From Bacteroidota bacterium (GTDB lineage Bacteria; Bacteroidota; Bacteroidia; Flavobacteriales_D; Sanyastnellaceae), in assembly GCA_027622975.1 (NCBI GenBank), contig JAQBVN010000001.1, positions 1 to 35,954 of the forward strand: a stretch of DNA of 35,954 bases, in the 5' to 3' direction. The notes beneath the pieces were generated by a model that did not search any database, was not told the DNA's origin, and saw only the letters and a list, made by a program, of their open reading frames with translations. A program made the position numbers and the translations under genes. Each line of letters begins with the position of its first letter. The stretch's first letter is position 1. This document shows positions 23,552 through 31,570 of the stretch, piece after piece.

Positions 23552-25240
23552 TCAAAGGTAATCACCGTTGGACCTCATGGCATGCTCCCACCATCCTCCT
23601 CGAACCATCCAGGTCACGTTCCATGCTGCCTGGACATCTTGTGTTTGAACACAGTCCTCTCCTCTCCACAATGCATGTCCCTCGGCCAAACGATGGAGAT
23701 TTTTGCTGAGTCGTGGAGAAACGTGTTGGGTGTTCCGCAAATGATGCATCAACGCTTGGCCATCCTTGGACTGGGACAGACCAGTCCCAGATCCGGGATG
23801 TTTTTGCATCTTTTGAACCCATGCCTGGCAAGCTTCCCAGGTCTTGTCACAAGGCTCGATGTGGTCACCTACCTCCAATTGGATGGGAAATCGTTCAAGC
23901 AAGGGAGCCGATAACTTGCGTCGAAACCGATCCACCTCAGGGGCGGGGCAAACGCATTGCTCAGATGCCATGCCACAACCGCATGGATTGGTCGCTGCCA
24001 CAATCCAGGGGTCAGATTGCCAGCGATGTGCACCATCCGCCCGGTGCAGGTGAAGCACCTTGGCTTCCATGACGTGACGAAGGGCCTCACGTGCGGGTCT
24101 TGGCCATTCGGTGAATTCGTCCAAGAAGAGCATGCCTTTGTGGGCCAAGGCCCAAGCACCTGGAATGGGAAGTCCTTTCCGCCATGCCCCCATCAACCCA
24201 GCAGCTCCTCCTGCTGGGTGAGGCGCCACCATCGGCACCACTGGGAAGCGCGACATGCCTTGTTCGTTGGCGAATGGCTGCATCGAGGCGAGTTGTTGGC
24301 GATGCCGAACAAGGAGTTGGTCCTGGGGTGAAAGGGCCGGAAGCAAGGCGTGTGCGGCATGGGCCAGGGAGGTTTTGCCCACTCCTGGTGGTCCCACGAG
24401 CAAACAAGGGATGTGAAGCGCAGCGCCAATCGCGAGCCACCTCTTGGCATGTCCTTCACCATGCAGGGCGTCCCACCCTGGGGGATTGCGGATCGATTCC
24501 TCTTTGGCCCGGATGGTTTCGGAGGTTTGTGTCGATGAAACCCGTGCTTGTTTGGGTGTTGCCGAAGCGTTCCACGCTGGGTCTTCTCGTTGCCGAAGAT
24601 TCCATTCGAGTCGTTTGATTTCTCGCAAAGCCTCGGAGAGCGAATGGCAAGGATGGAGAATCCGAATCTCGGGATCAGCCCCTGATGGGACCAAAGAACC
24701 CTGGGAACCCATGTCACGAGGTGCAGGGGTGAGGATTGATCGAAGGGATGTTGGACGCAGGGCTTCTTCTGCCTGCATGTGTGGCCAGCATTCAGGGGTT
24801 TGGCCATCTGCGCCGGCCCCATGCGATGCCTGATCGGCACCATTCAACCAGGCAGTGTCGGACAACCAAGGAGCAAATCCATGATGGTTGGCTGCCCAAC
24901 TCACTTCACCATTGAGTCCAATCATACCTGCGGAACCGCATTGAGCGATTGTTGCAGCGTCCAGTTCCCCCAAGACGGCCAGGACGCACAGGGCAAGGGG
25001 CAAATCCAGTTCCGTTGTTTCACCTTGTGGCGAGGGATGGACGTGCAAGGTCAGGGCCTTGCCAGGCCAGCGAAGCCCCATGGTTGTCAGGGCGGCGCGT
25101 ATTCGAGCATGGCAAGCTTGGGCCTCGGAAAAGGTCATGCCCGACACCCGCATCAATGCACCCTGTTCGGCCTGGACCTCCATTTTCACCCATTGGATGG
25201 CAGGCCCCACTGACATGAGGCCCCACGTTGTGACGTACAT
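23552..25240 (-). CDS. comM: ComM/YifB-family Mg-chelatase-like AAA+ helicase, divergent
   Basis: ComM is a hexameric AAA+ helicase that promotes branch migration when incoming DNA integrates during natural transformation. The 562-residue product has a ribosomal-S5-like N-terminal region, a Walker A (GPPGVGKTS, residues 283-291), a Walker B (LFLDE, 371-375), the NPCGCG sensor region with a CxCP-type cysteine group, and a C-terminal helical domain. Residues ~113-255 between the N-terminal region and the AAA+ core are long and poorly conserved, and the usual DELPEF reads DEFTEW. The ATG at 25240 gives the typical MYVTTWG start, 10 nt after the gmhA stop. The stop TGA is part of a TACCTTTGA sequence. 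Confidence 0.88.
   Translation of the reverse strand: MYVTTWGLMSVGPAIQWVKMEVQAEQGALMRVSGMTFSEAQACHARIRAALTTMGLRWPGKALTLHVHPSPQGETTELDLPLALCVLAVLGELDAATIAQCGSAGMIGLNGEVSWAANHHGFAPWLSDTAWLNGADQASHGAGADGQTPECWPHMQAEEALRPTSLRSILTPAPRDMGSQGSLVPSGADPEIRILHPCHSLSEALREIKRLEWNLRQREDPAWNASATPKQARVSSTQTSETIRAKEESIRNPPGWDALHGEGHAKRWLAIGAALHIPCLLVGPPGVGKTSLAHAAHALLPALSPQDQLLVRHRQQLASMQPFANEQGMSRFPVVPMVAPHPAGGAAGLMGAWRKGLPIPGAWALAHKGMLFLDEFTEWPRPAREALRHVMEAKVLHLHRADGAHRWQSDPWIVAATNPCGCGMASEQCVCPAPEVDRFRRKLSAPLLERFPIQLEVGDHIEPCDKTWEACQAWVQKMQKHPGSGTGLSQSKDGQALMHHLRNTQHVSPRLSKNLHRLAEGHALWRGEDCVQTQDVQAAWNVTWMVRGGWWEHAMRSNGDYL
23553..23560 (-). promoter_or_regulatory. Possible -7 box (TACCTTTG) overlapping the comM stop
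   Basis: On the minus strand TACCTTTG is a perfect -7 consensus and encodes the last codons of comM (Asp-Tyr-Leu-stop shares TAC CTT TGA). It ends 3 nt before ATG 23549 and 15 nt before ATG 23537 of the carbonic anhydrase gene. It could serve as an internal promoter, but chance within coding sequence is possible. Confidence 0.4.
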
Positions 25241-25250
25241 GAATACGAGG

Positions 25251-25841
25251 TCAGGTCAGTGCCTGTTCGACTGCGTCAATCCATGCGTGGATGCACCGGA
25301 TGTGGACCTCTTGGATTCGGTCGGCAAAGCCCTGCCATGGCACACAGACGTCCATGTCAGCCCGACGCGAAAGCTGGCCGCCACCGTTGCCGGTGAGCGA
25401 CAGGACGCGCATGCCGCGTCGCTTGGCCTCTTCTGCGGCCGCCAAGATGTTGGGAGAGTTGCCACTGGTGCTGATGGCCAGCAACAAATCGCCAGGCTGG
25501 CCAAGCGCGGCCGTTTGTCGGGCAAACACCTGCTCGAATCCATAGTCGTTGGCAATGCACGTCATGGCGGATGAGTCCGACAAGGCCATGGCCGCAAACG
25601 GCCGCCTGTCGCCCCTGTACCGACCACTGAGTTCCTCCGCAAAATGCATGGCGTCGCACATGGACCCTCCATTGCCACACGAAAGCACCTTTCCCCCAAG
25701 TTGCAGGGTGTCGATGATCATTTCAGCTCCCGCATCCATGGCTGACAGGAACGACTCGTTGTCGAGCAACTCTCGAGCGAGTTGTGCACTTTCCTCAAAA
25801 TGTCCTCGGATGCGCGTCATGGTTTCAAAGATGATGTTCAT
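25251..25841 (-). CDS. gmhA: Phosphoheptose isomerase GmhA (SIS domain)
   Basis: GmhA converts sedoheptulose 7-phosphate to D-glycero-D-manno-heptose 7-phosphate, the first step toward heptose for LPS or S-layer glycans. The 196-residue protein is a single SIS domain with the strongly conserved GGKVLSCGNGGSMCDAMHF block (residues 49-67), then AEELSGRYR, the ISTSGNSPN phosphate loop, and the C-terminal RIQEVHIRCIHAWID helix with a metal-site His. The similarity to E. coli GmhA is close enough to prefer it over other SIS sugar isomerases. ATG 25841 is used; ATG 25820 is a plausible alternative. comM starts 10 nt downstream. Confidence 0.9.
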   Translation of the reverse strand: MNIIFETMTRIRGHFEESAQLARELLDNESFLSAMDAGAEMIIDTLQLGGKVLSCGNGGSMCDAMHFAEELSGRYRGDRRPFAAMALSDSSAMTCIANDYGFEQVFARQTAALGQPGDLLLAISTSGNSPNILAAAEEAKRRGMRVLSLTGNGGGQLSRRADMDVCVPWQGFADRIQEVHIRCIHAWIDAVEQALT

Positions 25842-25903
25842 GCCCCAAACCTGCACCACGTTCGAAGGCGATTTGCGCAGAGTTTGTCATCGATGGACGA
25901 AAA

Positions 25904-27979
25904 TCAAGGATTGAATTTGGCCAGGCCATCTCGGAGGAAATCCACGAACACTTCCGGGTCGGGATCGTACCCAGCGCTGCCTCCAATGTGATTGCCGTCG
26001 TGGTCAATCATCACATAAAAAGGTTGCGCATTGCGGTTGAAACGAGATGCTTGAAGGTAGGACCATTTGTTCCCCACCGAACGGATTCGAAAGTCCTTGC
26101 CGCCATATTGCTCGATGCGATGTTCGGACTCAGGGAGGGCCTTTCTGTCGTCTACATACAGGGAAACCAACACCACGTCCTGGGTGAGGATGCTGGCCAC
26201 TTCTGAACTGGACCAAACCTGCTCCTCCATTTTGCGACAATTCACACATGCCCACCCTGTGAAGTCGAGCAACATGGGTTTGCCTTCGGCTTTGGCTGCA
26301 GCCAACCCCTCGTCGTAGTCGTCGAAGCGCGCTTCCACATGACCTCCGTGAGACCCGGGTTCATCCCCTGCTGTTCCATGTTGCCATTCGCTGTAAAACG
26401 TAGGAGGAGGGAATCCGCTGATCAAATTCACAGGCGCGCCCCACATGCCAGGCAGCATGTACACTCCCAGCATCATGAAACCAAGGCCCAGTGAAAAGCG
26501 GAACACACCGATGCGGTCCAATTTGCTGTCATGGGGGAGGGTGTACCAGCCGAAGAGGTAAAAGGCAATGGCCAGGCTTACAGTGACCCAAATGGCAATG
26601 AACAACTCGCGTTGAAGGAGCCCCAATTGCAGCACCAAATCCGCATTGCTCAGGAATTTGAAGGCAAATCCGATTTCCAACAAACCCAACACCACCTTCA
26701 CGCTGTTGAGCCATCCTCCGCTTGAAGGCATGCTGTTGAGCCACCCGGGGAAGGCAGAAAACAAACCAAAAGGCAAGGCCAATGCGGAAGAAAAACCGAG
26801 CATCACCGCCGTGGGGGCAGCAAATGAACCCGTGGCCGCTCCGGCCAAGGCAGATCCCACCAAGGGACCGGTGCACGAGAATGACACGATGGCCAAAGTG
26901 GCTGCCATAAAGAAAATTCCCACGATACCCCCGCGGTCAGAAGCAGCGTCTGCCCGGTTGGCCCAGCTCGAAGGCAACTGAATTTCAAAGGCGCCCAAGA
27001 AGCTGGCTCCAAACACCACCAAGAGCAAAAACAAAAAGATGTTGAAGATGGGGTCCGTGGAGATCACATTCAACACATCCACCCCAAACACAGCCGTCAA
27101 CGCCAACCCCAAAGCCGTGTAAATGAAAATGATGAAGAACCCGTAAATCAGTGCGTTTCGGATGCCTTCAGCCCTCGTTTTGGACTGTTTGGTGAAGAAG
27201 GACACCGTCATCGGAATCATCGGAAAAACGCACGGTGTGAACAACGCTGCAAGGCCAAGTCCAAAACCCAACAAAAACGTCCACAACAGGCCATCTTCTT
27301 CTTCTGATTCACTCTCTTCGCCAGAAGCCGCACCTTCTTGGGTGTCTGGGGTTTCTTCGCTGAACAGACCGTCGTGTCCGTGACCTCCTTCCGAAGATTC
27401 ACCTTCTTTCGCTTGTCCATGATTGCAGAGGTGCTGGGATGGAGGGCAGTAATCAGGGCGCTCTGAGGCGGGTTGAATGTTGGTCACAGCCACAGAAAAA
27501 TCCACGTCTTCAGGGGGCAAACACATGGTGTCGTCGCACACCATGAAAGTCAGGAACCCCTTCAGAGAGTCCCCTGATGAGAGAGACCCCAACACCAAGG
27601 CCTGGCGCCAGTACACTTCCTCCTCGAAGTATTTCAGGTTCATCATGAAGTTGGGGTCGTAGGCTTCGAGCGGCACACATTCCCGCACCGGACCCTTCGC
27701 TGTGGCACCGTCCGGCAAATCCAAAGTGAAGGACGTAGGTACAGGGCCATCATAGGGATCGTTGTCTTGGCTGTAGACATGCCAGCAAGCATCCACGGAA
27801 GCGTGAAACACGAGGTCATGCGTGCCGGGTTCTTCACCTTCATACAGTCCGAAGGACCATTGAACGGGGTCTTCGATTTGGCCCCAAACGTTGATGCCAG
27901 ACATGACCCAACCTAAGGAGAGAATCAGGACCCATCGGGCGAACGAGGCGACAGTCGAAGGGAAGACCTTGGTCATCAT
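25904..27979 (-). CDS. dsbD: Thiol:disulfide interchange protein DsbD (cytochrome c biogenesis type)
   Basis: DsbD carries reducing power from cytoplasmic thioredoxin across the inner membrane to periplasmic thiols, for example in cytochrome c maturation, which the haem proteins of this window need. The 691 residues show a signal peptide (to about residue 33), a periplasmic domain with the C148/C153 pair (VCDDTMCLPP), an acidic Ser/Glu/His linker (~186-230) and an eight-helix CcdA-like core with C250 (TPCVFPMIP) and C369 (SFSCTGPLVG). A C-terminal thioredoxin domain carries WACVNC (C578, C581). The ATG at 27979 is chosen because it begins a good signal peptide and lies just after the promoter-like box. 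An in-frame extension upstream overlaps yhhQ and is rejected. Confidence 0.94.
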   Translation of the reverse strand: MMTKVFPSTVASFARWVLILSLGWVMSGINVWGQIEDPVQWSFGLYEGEEPGTHDLVFHASVDACWHVYSQDNDPYDGPVPTSFTLDLPDGATAKGPVRECVPLEAYDPNFMMNLKYFEEEVYWRQALVLGSLSSGDSLKGFLTFMVCDDTMCLPPEDVDFSVAVTNIQPASERPDYCPPSQHLCNHGQAKEGESSEGGHGHDGLFSEETPDTQEGAASGEESESEEEDGLLWTFLLGFGLGLAALFTPCVFPMIPMTVSFFTKQSKTRAEGIRNALIYGFFIIFIYTALGLALTAVFGVDVLNVISTDPIFNIFLFLLLVVFGASFLGAFEIQLPSSWANRADAASDRGGIVGIFFMAATLAIVSFSCTGPLVGSALAGAATGSFAAPTAVMLGFSSALALPFGLFSAFPGWLNSMPSSGGWLNSVKVVLGLLEIGFAFKFLSNADLVLQLGLLQRELFIAIWVTVSLAIAFYLFGWYTLPHDSKLDRIGVFRFSLGLGFMMLGVYMLPGMWGAPVNLISGFPPPTFYSEWQHGTAGDEPGSHGGHVEARFDDYDEGLAAAKAEGKPMLLDFTGWACVNCRKMEEQVWSSSEVASILTQDVVLVSLYVDDRKALPESEHRIEQYGGKDFRIRSVGNKWSYLQASRFNRNAQPFYVMIDHDGNHIGGSAGYDPDPEVFVDFLRDGLAKFNP

Positions 27980-28002
27980 GATGCAATTTTCTGTGTTGGC
28001 CG

Positions 28003-28010
28003 TAAAGATA
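28003..28010 (-). promoter_or_regulatory. Probable -7 promoter box of dsbD (TATCTTTA)
   Basis: TATCTTTA on the minus strand matches TAnnTTTG at all but the last base. It lies in the 74-nt yhhQ-dsbD gap and ends 23 nt before the dsbD ATG. It probably starts the dsbD-gmhA-comM transcription unit. Confidence 0.4.
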
Positions 28011-28053
28011 CCGCTCGGAAAGTCATCCTTGGGCACCCTGGGTTGCCAATCCA

Positions 28054-28770
28054 TCACAAGGCAATCTCCTGGGCTGGCTTCAAACCAAATTGTTTTCTCA
28101 TCACGCCCACCCCGAGATAGACAAGAGGGGTGTCGAGCGCAGCCACACAGGCTTTGAACAGCACCCCATTCAGAAGAAGGTCCCCGAACCGATTCCACCC
28201 AATTTCTCCAACGGCGCACAGGAGCACAAGCACAGTCAGGGTGTCGATGATTTGGGAGGGGATGGTGGACAGGTTGTTTCTCAGCCACAGGTGCCGACCT
28301 TGGGTCAAACGCTTCCAATGGTGAAACAACTGGACATCCAAGGATTGAGCGAGCAAATAGGCGGCCATGGATGCGCCCACCGCGAGGGCAGTTTGGCCAA
28401 ACACATGGTCAAATTCCCCATCAGTCACCGGTGACCAAGACGTCGCTGAGGCGTGACCAGCCAACGCAATGATGCCAAGCGTCATCACAGAGGCGACCAG
28501 CCCAGCGACCACCACTTGATTGGCCTTCTTCTTGCCATAAATCTCACTGATGAGGTCCGTGACGAGAAAAGTGATGGGGTATGGGAGCAGTCCAACACTT
28601 TGTTCAAACGTGACCCCTCCAAGGTCCCATTCAAAGAATTTTCGGAAGATCAGGTTGCATGTCACCAAACTTGCCACGAACATGCCGGCCAAGCCCAAAA
28701 ACAAACCCAGAGCACGATCTCTTTCGCGGCCTTGAAGTTGAAGGGGTGGAAGGACTGAATGAACACTCAT
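28054..28770 (-). CDS. yhhQ: Queuosine precursor transporter (YhhQ/DUF165 family)
   Basis: This 238-residue inner-membrane protein of the YhhQ (QPTR, formerly vut_1/DUF165) family takes up queuosine precursors such as preQ0 or preQ1. About six hydrophobic helices are visible. Family features include the FPITFLVTDLISEIYGKKKA-like segment (here PYPITFLVTDLISEIYG), the conserved acidic/aromatic pattern that follows, and the WLRNNLSTIPSQIIDT segment. The ATG at 28770 overlaps the tilS stop (ATGA), so it is coupled to tilS. With queG in the same window, the cell evidently uses queuosine. Confidence 0.9.
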   Translation of the reverse strand: MSVHSVLPPLQLQGRERDRALGLFLGLAGMFVASLVTCNLIFRKFFEWDLGGVTFEQSVGLLPYPITFLVTDLISEIYGKKKANQVVVAGLVASVMTLGIIALAGHASATSWSPVTDGEFDHVFGQTALAVGASMAAYLLAQSLDVQLFHHWKRLTQGRHLWLRNNLSTIPSQIIDTLTVLVLLCAVGEIGWNRFGDLLLNGVLFKACVAALDTPLVYLGVGVMRKQFGLKPAQEIAL

Positions 28771-30266
28771 GGGTGGGGGATGAATTGAAACAGCCAACCG
28801 ACGGGGTTGGAAGGTTCGTCAGCAGATGCAATGTCGGGCATGGGCAAACGAGCTTCTTCAGAAATTTTGCAGCCGGGCACCCACAGAATGCAATCGTCGT
28901 TCATCCGTGTGAGCACCTTCACCGATGGGCGACGTGCGTTGGGGATTTTGGCCTGGGTCAACACGTCACTCACCAGGCTGTTTCCCGTCATGCCGAGGGG
29001 TTGGATGCGGTCTCCAGGGCGCCATTGTCTCCATTCAACAGGCAAAAAGGACGCAGGAATCCAGAGTTGGTGATGCTTGGAAGTCGATGGATGTTCCCGA
29101 GGCTCAAGATCGCGGGCCTGCGTGGGTTCATCGTCTGCATTCAATGCCGTCGGTGCCCTGAATTCGCCGTGCACATCTTGTTTCCAAGTCAAGGTTCCCG
29201 AAGAGTTTGTCACCAGACCATGGGTGGAACCCAGGTCCACCACTGTGTTTGTGTCCTTGGGGGTCTCACACGGTTGGATCCACAATTGATCACGTTCTCG
29301 CAAGACCTCCAGCCAGGCGGGGGGAGATGATGCATGATGCGGATGGGTCCTGTCAGGGTTCCGCCCCTTTCCCTGAACTCTCCTTCCGGGCTGGCTGTGA
29401 AGCAGCCCAAGGGCCTCTTCGCCAAGCGCACGTGACCAACCACATGAAACGAGATATCGCAAGAAAGATTCCTGGGCCCAAACATTGTGTTGCAACACAT
29501 TCACATCCCAAGAATGCTCTGTCTTTTGGGCGAGTTGTTGGGCTTCTCCGAGCAAGGGTAGAAGGGCGTGTCGGAGGTTGTTTCCGCGCGTGGCCATGAG
29601 GTTCAATTGGTGCTTGGCGCCCGGAAACAAGTCTTCAAGCAAGGGAATCAGGTCATGACGCAACCGGTTTCTCAAGTAAGCCCGGCTGGCATTGCTCGCA
29701 TCTTCCCGCCACACCCAACCTTCAAGGGTGGCCAGGGCCTCCAATTCGCTGCGCCAATGCGTCAAGAGCGGACGTCCCACTTGTCCCATCCACGCATCCA
29801 TTCCATGGATGGCCAAGGGATCCCCGCTGCGCAGGAGATGAATGAGAAGCGTTTCCACTTGATCGTCGGCGTGATGCCCCGTCAACACGGCTTTGGCTTG
29901 ATGCTTTTGTTGGATTTCTTCCAACCAAGCATATCGCTTTTTTCGAGCTTCCCCTTGAAGACCTTGGGATCCCTGAAAATGGCTGGCGTCCAATCTCAAA
30001 ACTTCGCAAGTCAAACCCCTGCGCTCAGACCAGGCACGCACCCAAGACTCATCGGCCTCGCTCTCCTGTTGGCGCAACCCATGGTTGACATGGGCTACAA
30101 CCAAGGGCCATTCAAGGGCCTCGAGCAGATGAAGAAGGCACATGGAGTCACACCCTCCACTGGCGGCTACAACCACCCGATCCCTGCGATTCAATCTCGC
30201 CTCAGTCAAGAACAGTTCCACGCTGCGGGTGGCCAAGGAGCGAGTCAGGGGCCGCTGCGAAGTCAT
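28767..30266 (-). CDS. tilS: tRNA(Ile)-lysidine synthase TilS
   Basis: TilS attaches lysine to cytidine 34 of tRNA-Ile(CAU) so that it reads AUA codons; it is essential in most bacteria. The 499-residue protein has the N-type ATP-pyrophosphatase P-loop SGGCDS (residues 36-41), HVNHGLRQQESEADE, the TGHHADDQVET motif and a DASNASRAYLRNRLRHDLIP motif. A C-terminal TilS substrate-binding domain includes RQWRPGDRIQPLGMTGN. ATG 30266 overlaps the pabB stop and the end overlaps the yhhQ start, both as ATGA. The middle (~300-390) is poorly conserved and Arg/His/Thr-rich. Confidence 0.95.
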   Translation of the reverse strand: MTSQRPLTRSLATRSVELFLTEARLNRRDRVVVAASGGCDSMCLLHLLEALEWPLVVAHVNHGLRQQESEADESWVRAWSERRGLTCEVLRLDASHFQGSQGLQGEARKKRYAWLEEIQQKHQAKAVLTGHHADDQVETLLIHLLRSGDPLAIHGMDAWMGQVGRPLLTHWRSELEALATLEGWVWREDASNASRAYLRNRLRHDLIPLLEDLFPGAKHQLNLMATRGNNLRHALLPLLGEAQQLAQKTEHSWDVNVLQHNVWAQESFLRYLVSCGWSRALGEEALGLLHSQPGRRVQGKGRNPDRTHPHHASSPPAWLEVLRERDQLWIQPCETPKDTNTVVDLGSTHGLVTNSSGTLTWKQDVHGEFRAPTALNADDEPTQARDLEPREHPSTSKHHQLWIPASFLPVEWRQWRPGDRIQPLGMTGNSLVSDVLTQAKIPNARRPSVKVLTRMNDDCILWVPGCKISEEARLPMPDIASADEPSNPVGWLFQFIPHP

Positions 30267-31561
30267 GGCCTCAAACTGGTTTTGAGGGCGTGCGCTTTGA
30301 GCAGGCACTCCTCGTATTCCTGGTCTCCTTGGGACAACAGGGTGATGGCACCTCCAACGGTGGCGTGAACCTCATGGGTCTCTGCATCATGAAGCAGGGT
30401 GCGAATGACCACATTGAAGTCCAAATCACCTTCGGGATTGACGTATCCGACGGCACCACTGTACACGCCTCGTCCATGGTCTTCAAGGGAGGCAATGTGT
30501 TTCATGGCGCTGATTTTGGGAGCGCCTGTCATGGAGCCCATGGGGAACAAGGCCTCCATCATGTCGTGTTCGCTGGTGGAAGGCCGGAGTTTACAGCGTA
30601 CCGTGCTGATCATTTGATGCACTGTGGCAAAACTGTGAATGCCAAACAGCTCTTCCACTTCCACACTGTGCGGTTCAGCGATTTGACTGAGATCGTTTCT
30701 CACCAAATCCACGATCATCACATTTTCAGCGCGTTCTTTTTCGCTGTCGAGAAGTCCTTGTTGCAATGTCAAGTCTTCCTCGGGACTGTTTCCTCGTCTG
30801 ACGGTTCCCTTGATGGGCTGGCTGCGTATCACCTGGCCTTTTTTGGACACAAAGCGCTCAGGACTTGCGCTCAACATTCGATGTTTTCCGGCTTGAAAAA
30901 ATGCGCTGTGGGGAGCCCTCGTGGCTTGAGCCAAACGCTCGAAGGCTCTCCAACTCTCAGAGCCAGGCATGGCGCCTTTCCATGGCATGCAGAGATTCAT
31001 TTCGTAGAGATCGCCGCGCTTCAAGGCCACGTGAACCTTGTCGAATTTCTCGAGGTATTGAGCTCGAGTCCACAACGGCGTCAAGGGATGCCAGTCACCA
31101 TCTTGGGCGGGCTCGGGCACCGTTCTTTCGATGCTGGATGTTCCTTGGGACGTGTTCGTCAGCAACGATTCCAACTCCAACGCAAGGGAGCCCGTCGTTG
31201 CAGCCTTGGGCTGAGCCTCTCCCACCTCCCAAACCAGCACGGCCTCCGGTTCAAACCAGTGCAAGAGGGGCCAATGGCTTGGATGGGGTGGAGAAGCTTT
31301 CACATGACCTTGCATGCCCCCCAGGGCTGGGTACAAATCGTACCCCAGCCACCCCAGGCTCCAGGCTTGGCGACGTCGTCCATGCTCCAAGAATGCCTGC
31401 CAAGCTTCCCAGCATCCCACCCTGCCAATGTCCACTTGGAGCGACCGTTTGGCACCCACAGCCAAGAGGGCCCGTCCTTCAAGACGTTCATCCCAAAGCA
31501 ATGCCACGTGCTCGTGGCGGTCGACCACAGGTTGAAGATCGGGCAAGGAACGCACGTTCAT
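30263..31561 (-). CDS. pabB: Aminodeoxychorismate synthase component I (PabB)
   Basis: PabB is a chorismate-utilising enzyme that forms 4-amino-4-deoxychorismate for folate synthesis using ammonia from a PabA partner. The 432-residue protein has the variable N-terminal domain and the catalytic chorismate-binding domain from about residue 165. Key features are SASPERF (231-237), PIKGT (249-253; the Lys marks PabB rather than TrpE, which has PIAGT), the ENVMIVDLVRNDL helix and the PMGSMTGAPK motif. ATG 31561 is 9 nt after the hemH stop and the end overlaps tilS. No pabA or pabC is seen nearby. Confidence 0.92.
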   Translation of the reverse strand: MNVRSLPDLQPVVDRHEHVALLWDERLEGRALLAVGAKRSLQVDIGRVGCWEAWQAFLEHGRRRQAWSLGWLGYDLYPALGGMQGHVKASPPHPSHWPLLHWFEPEAVLVWEVGEAQPKAATTGSLALELESLLTNTSQGTSSIERTVPEPAQDGDWHPLTPLWTRAQYLEKFDKVHVALKRGDLYEMNLCMPWKGAMPGSESWRAFERLAQATRAPHSAFFQAGKHRMLSASPERFVSKKGQVIRSQPIKGTVRRGNSPEEDLTLQQGLLDSEKERAENVMIVDLVRNDLSQIAEPHSVEVEELFGIHSFATVHQMISTVRCKLRPSTSEHDMMEALFPMGSMTGAPKISAMKHIASLEDHGRGVYSGAVGYVNPEGDLDFNVVIRTLLHDAETHEVHATVGGAITLLSQGDQEYEECLLKAHALKTSLRP

Positions 31562-31570
31562 GCGCGGAAG

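Noticed and set aside
27980-28318. N-terminal extension of DsbD
   Set aside because: The in-frame open stretch overlaps yhhQ on the same strand and precedes a good signal peptide at 27979.
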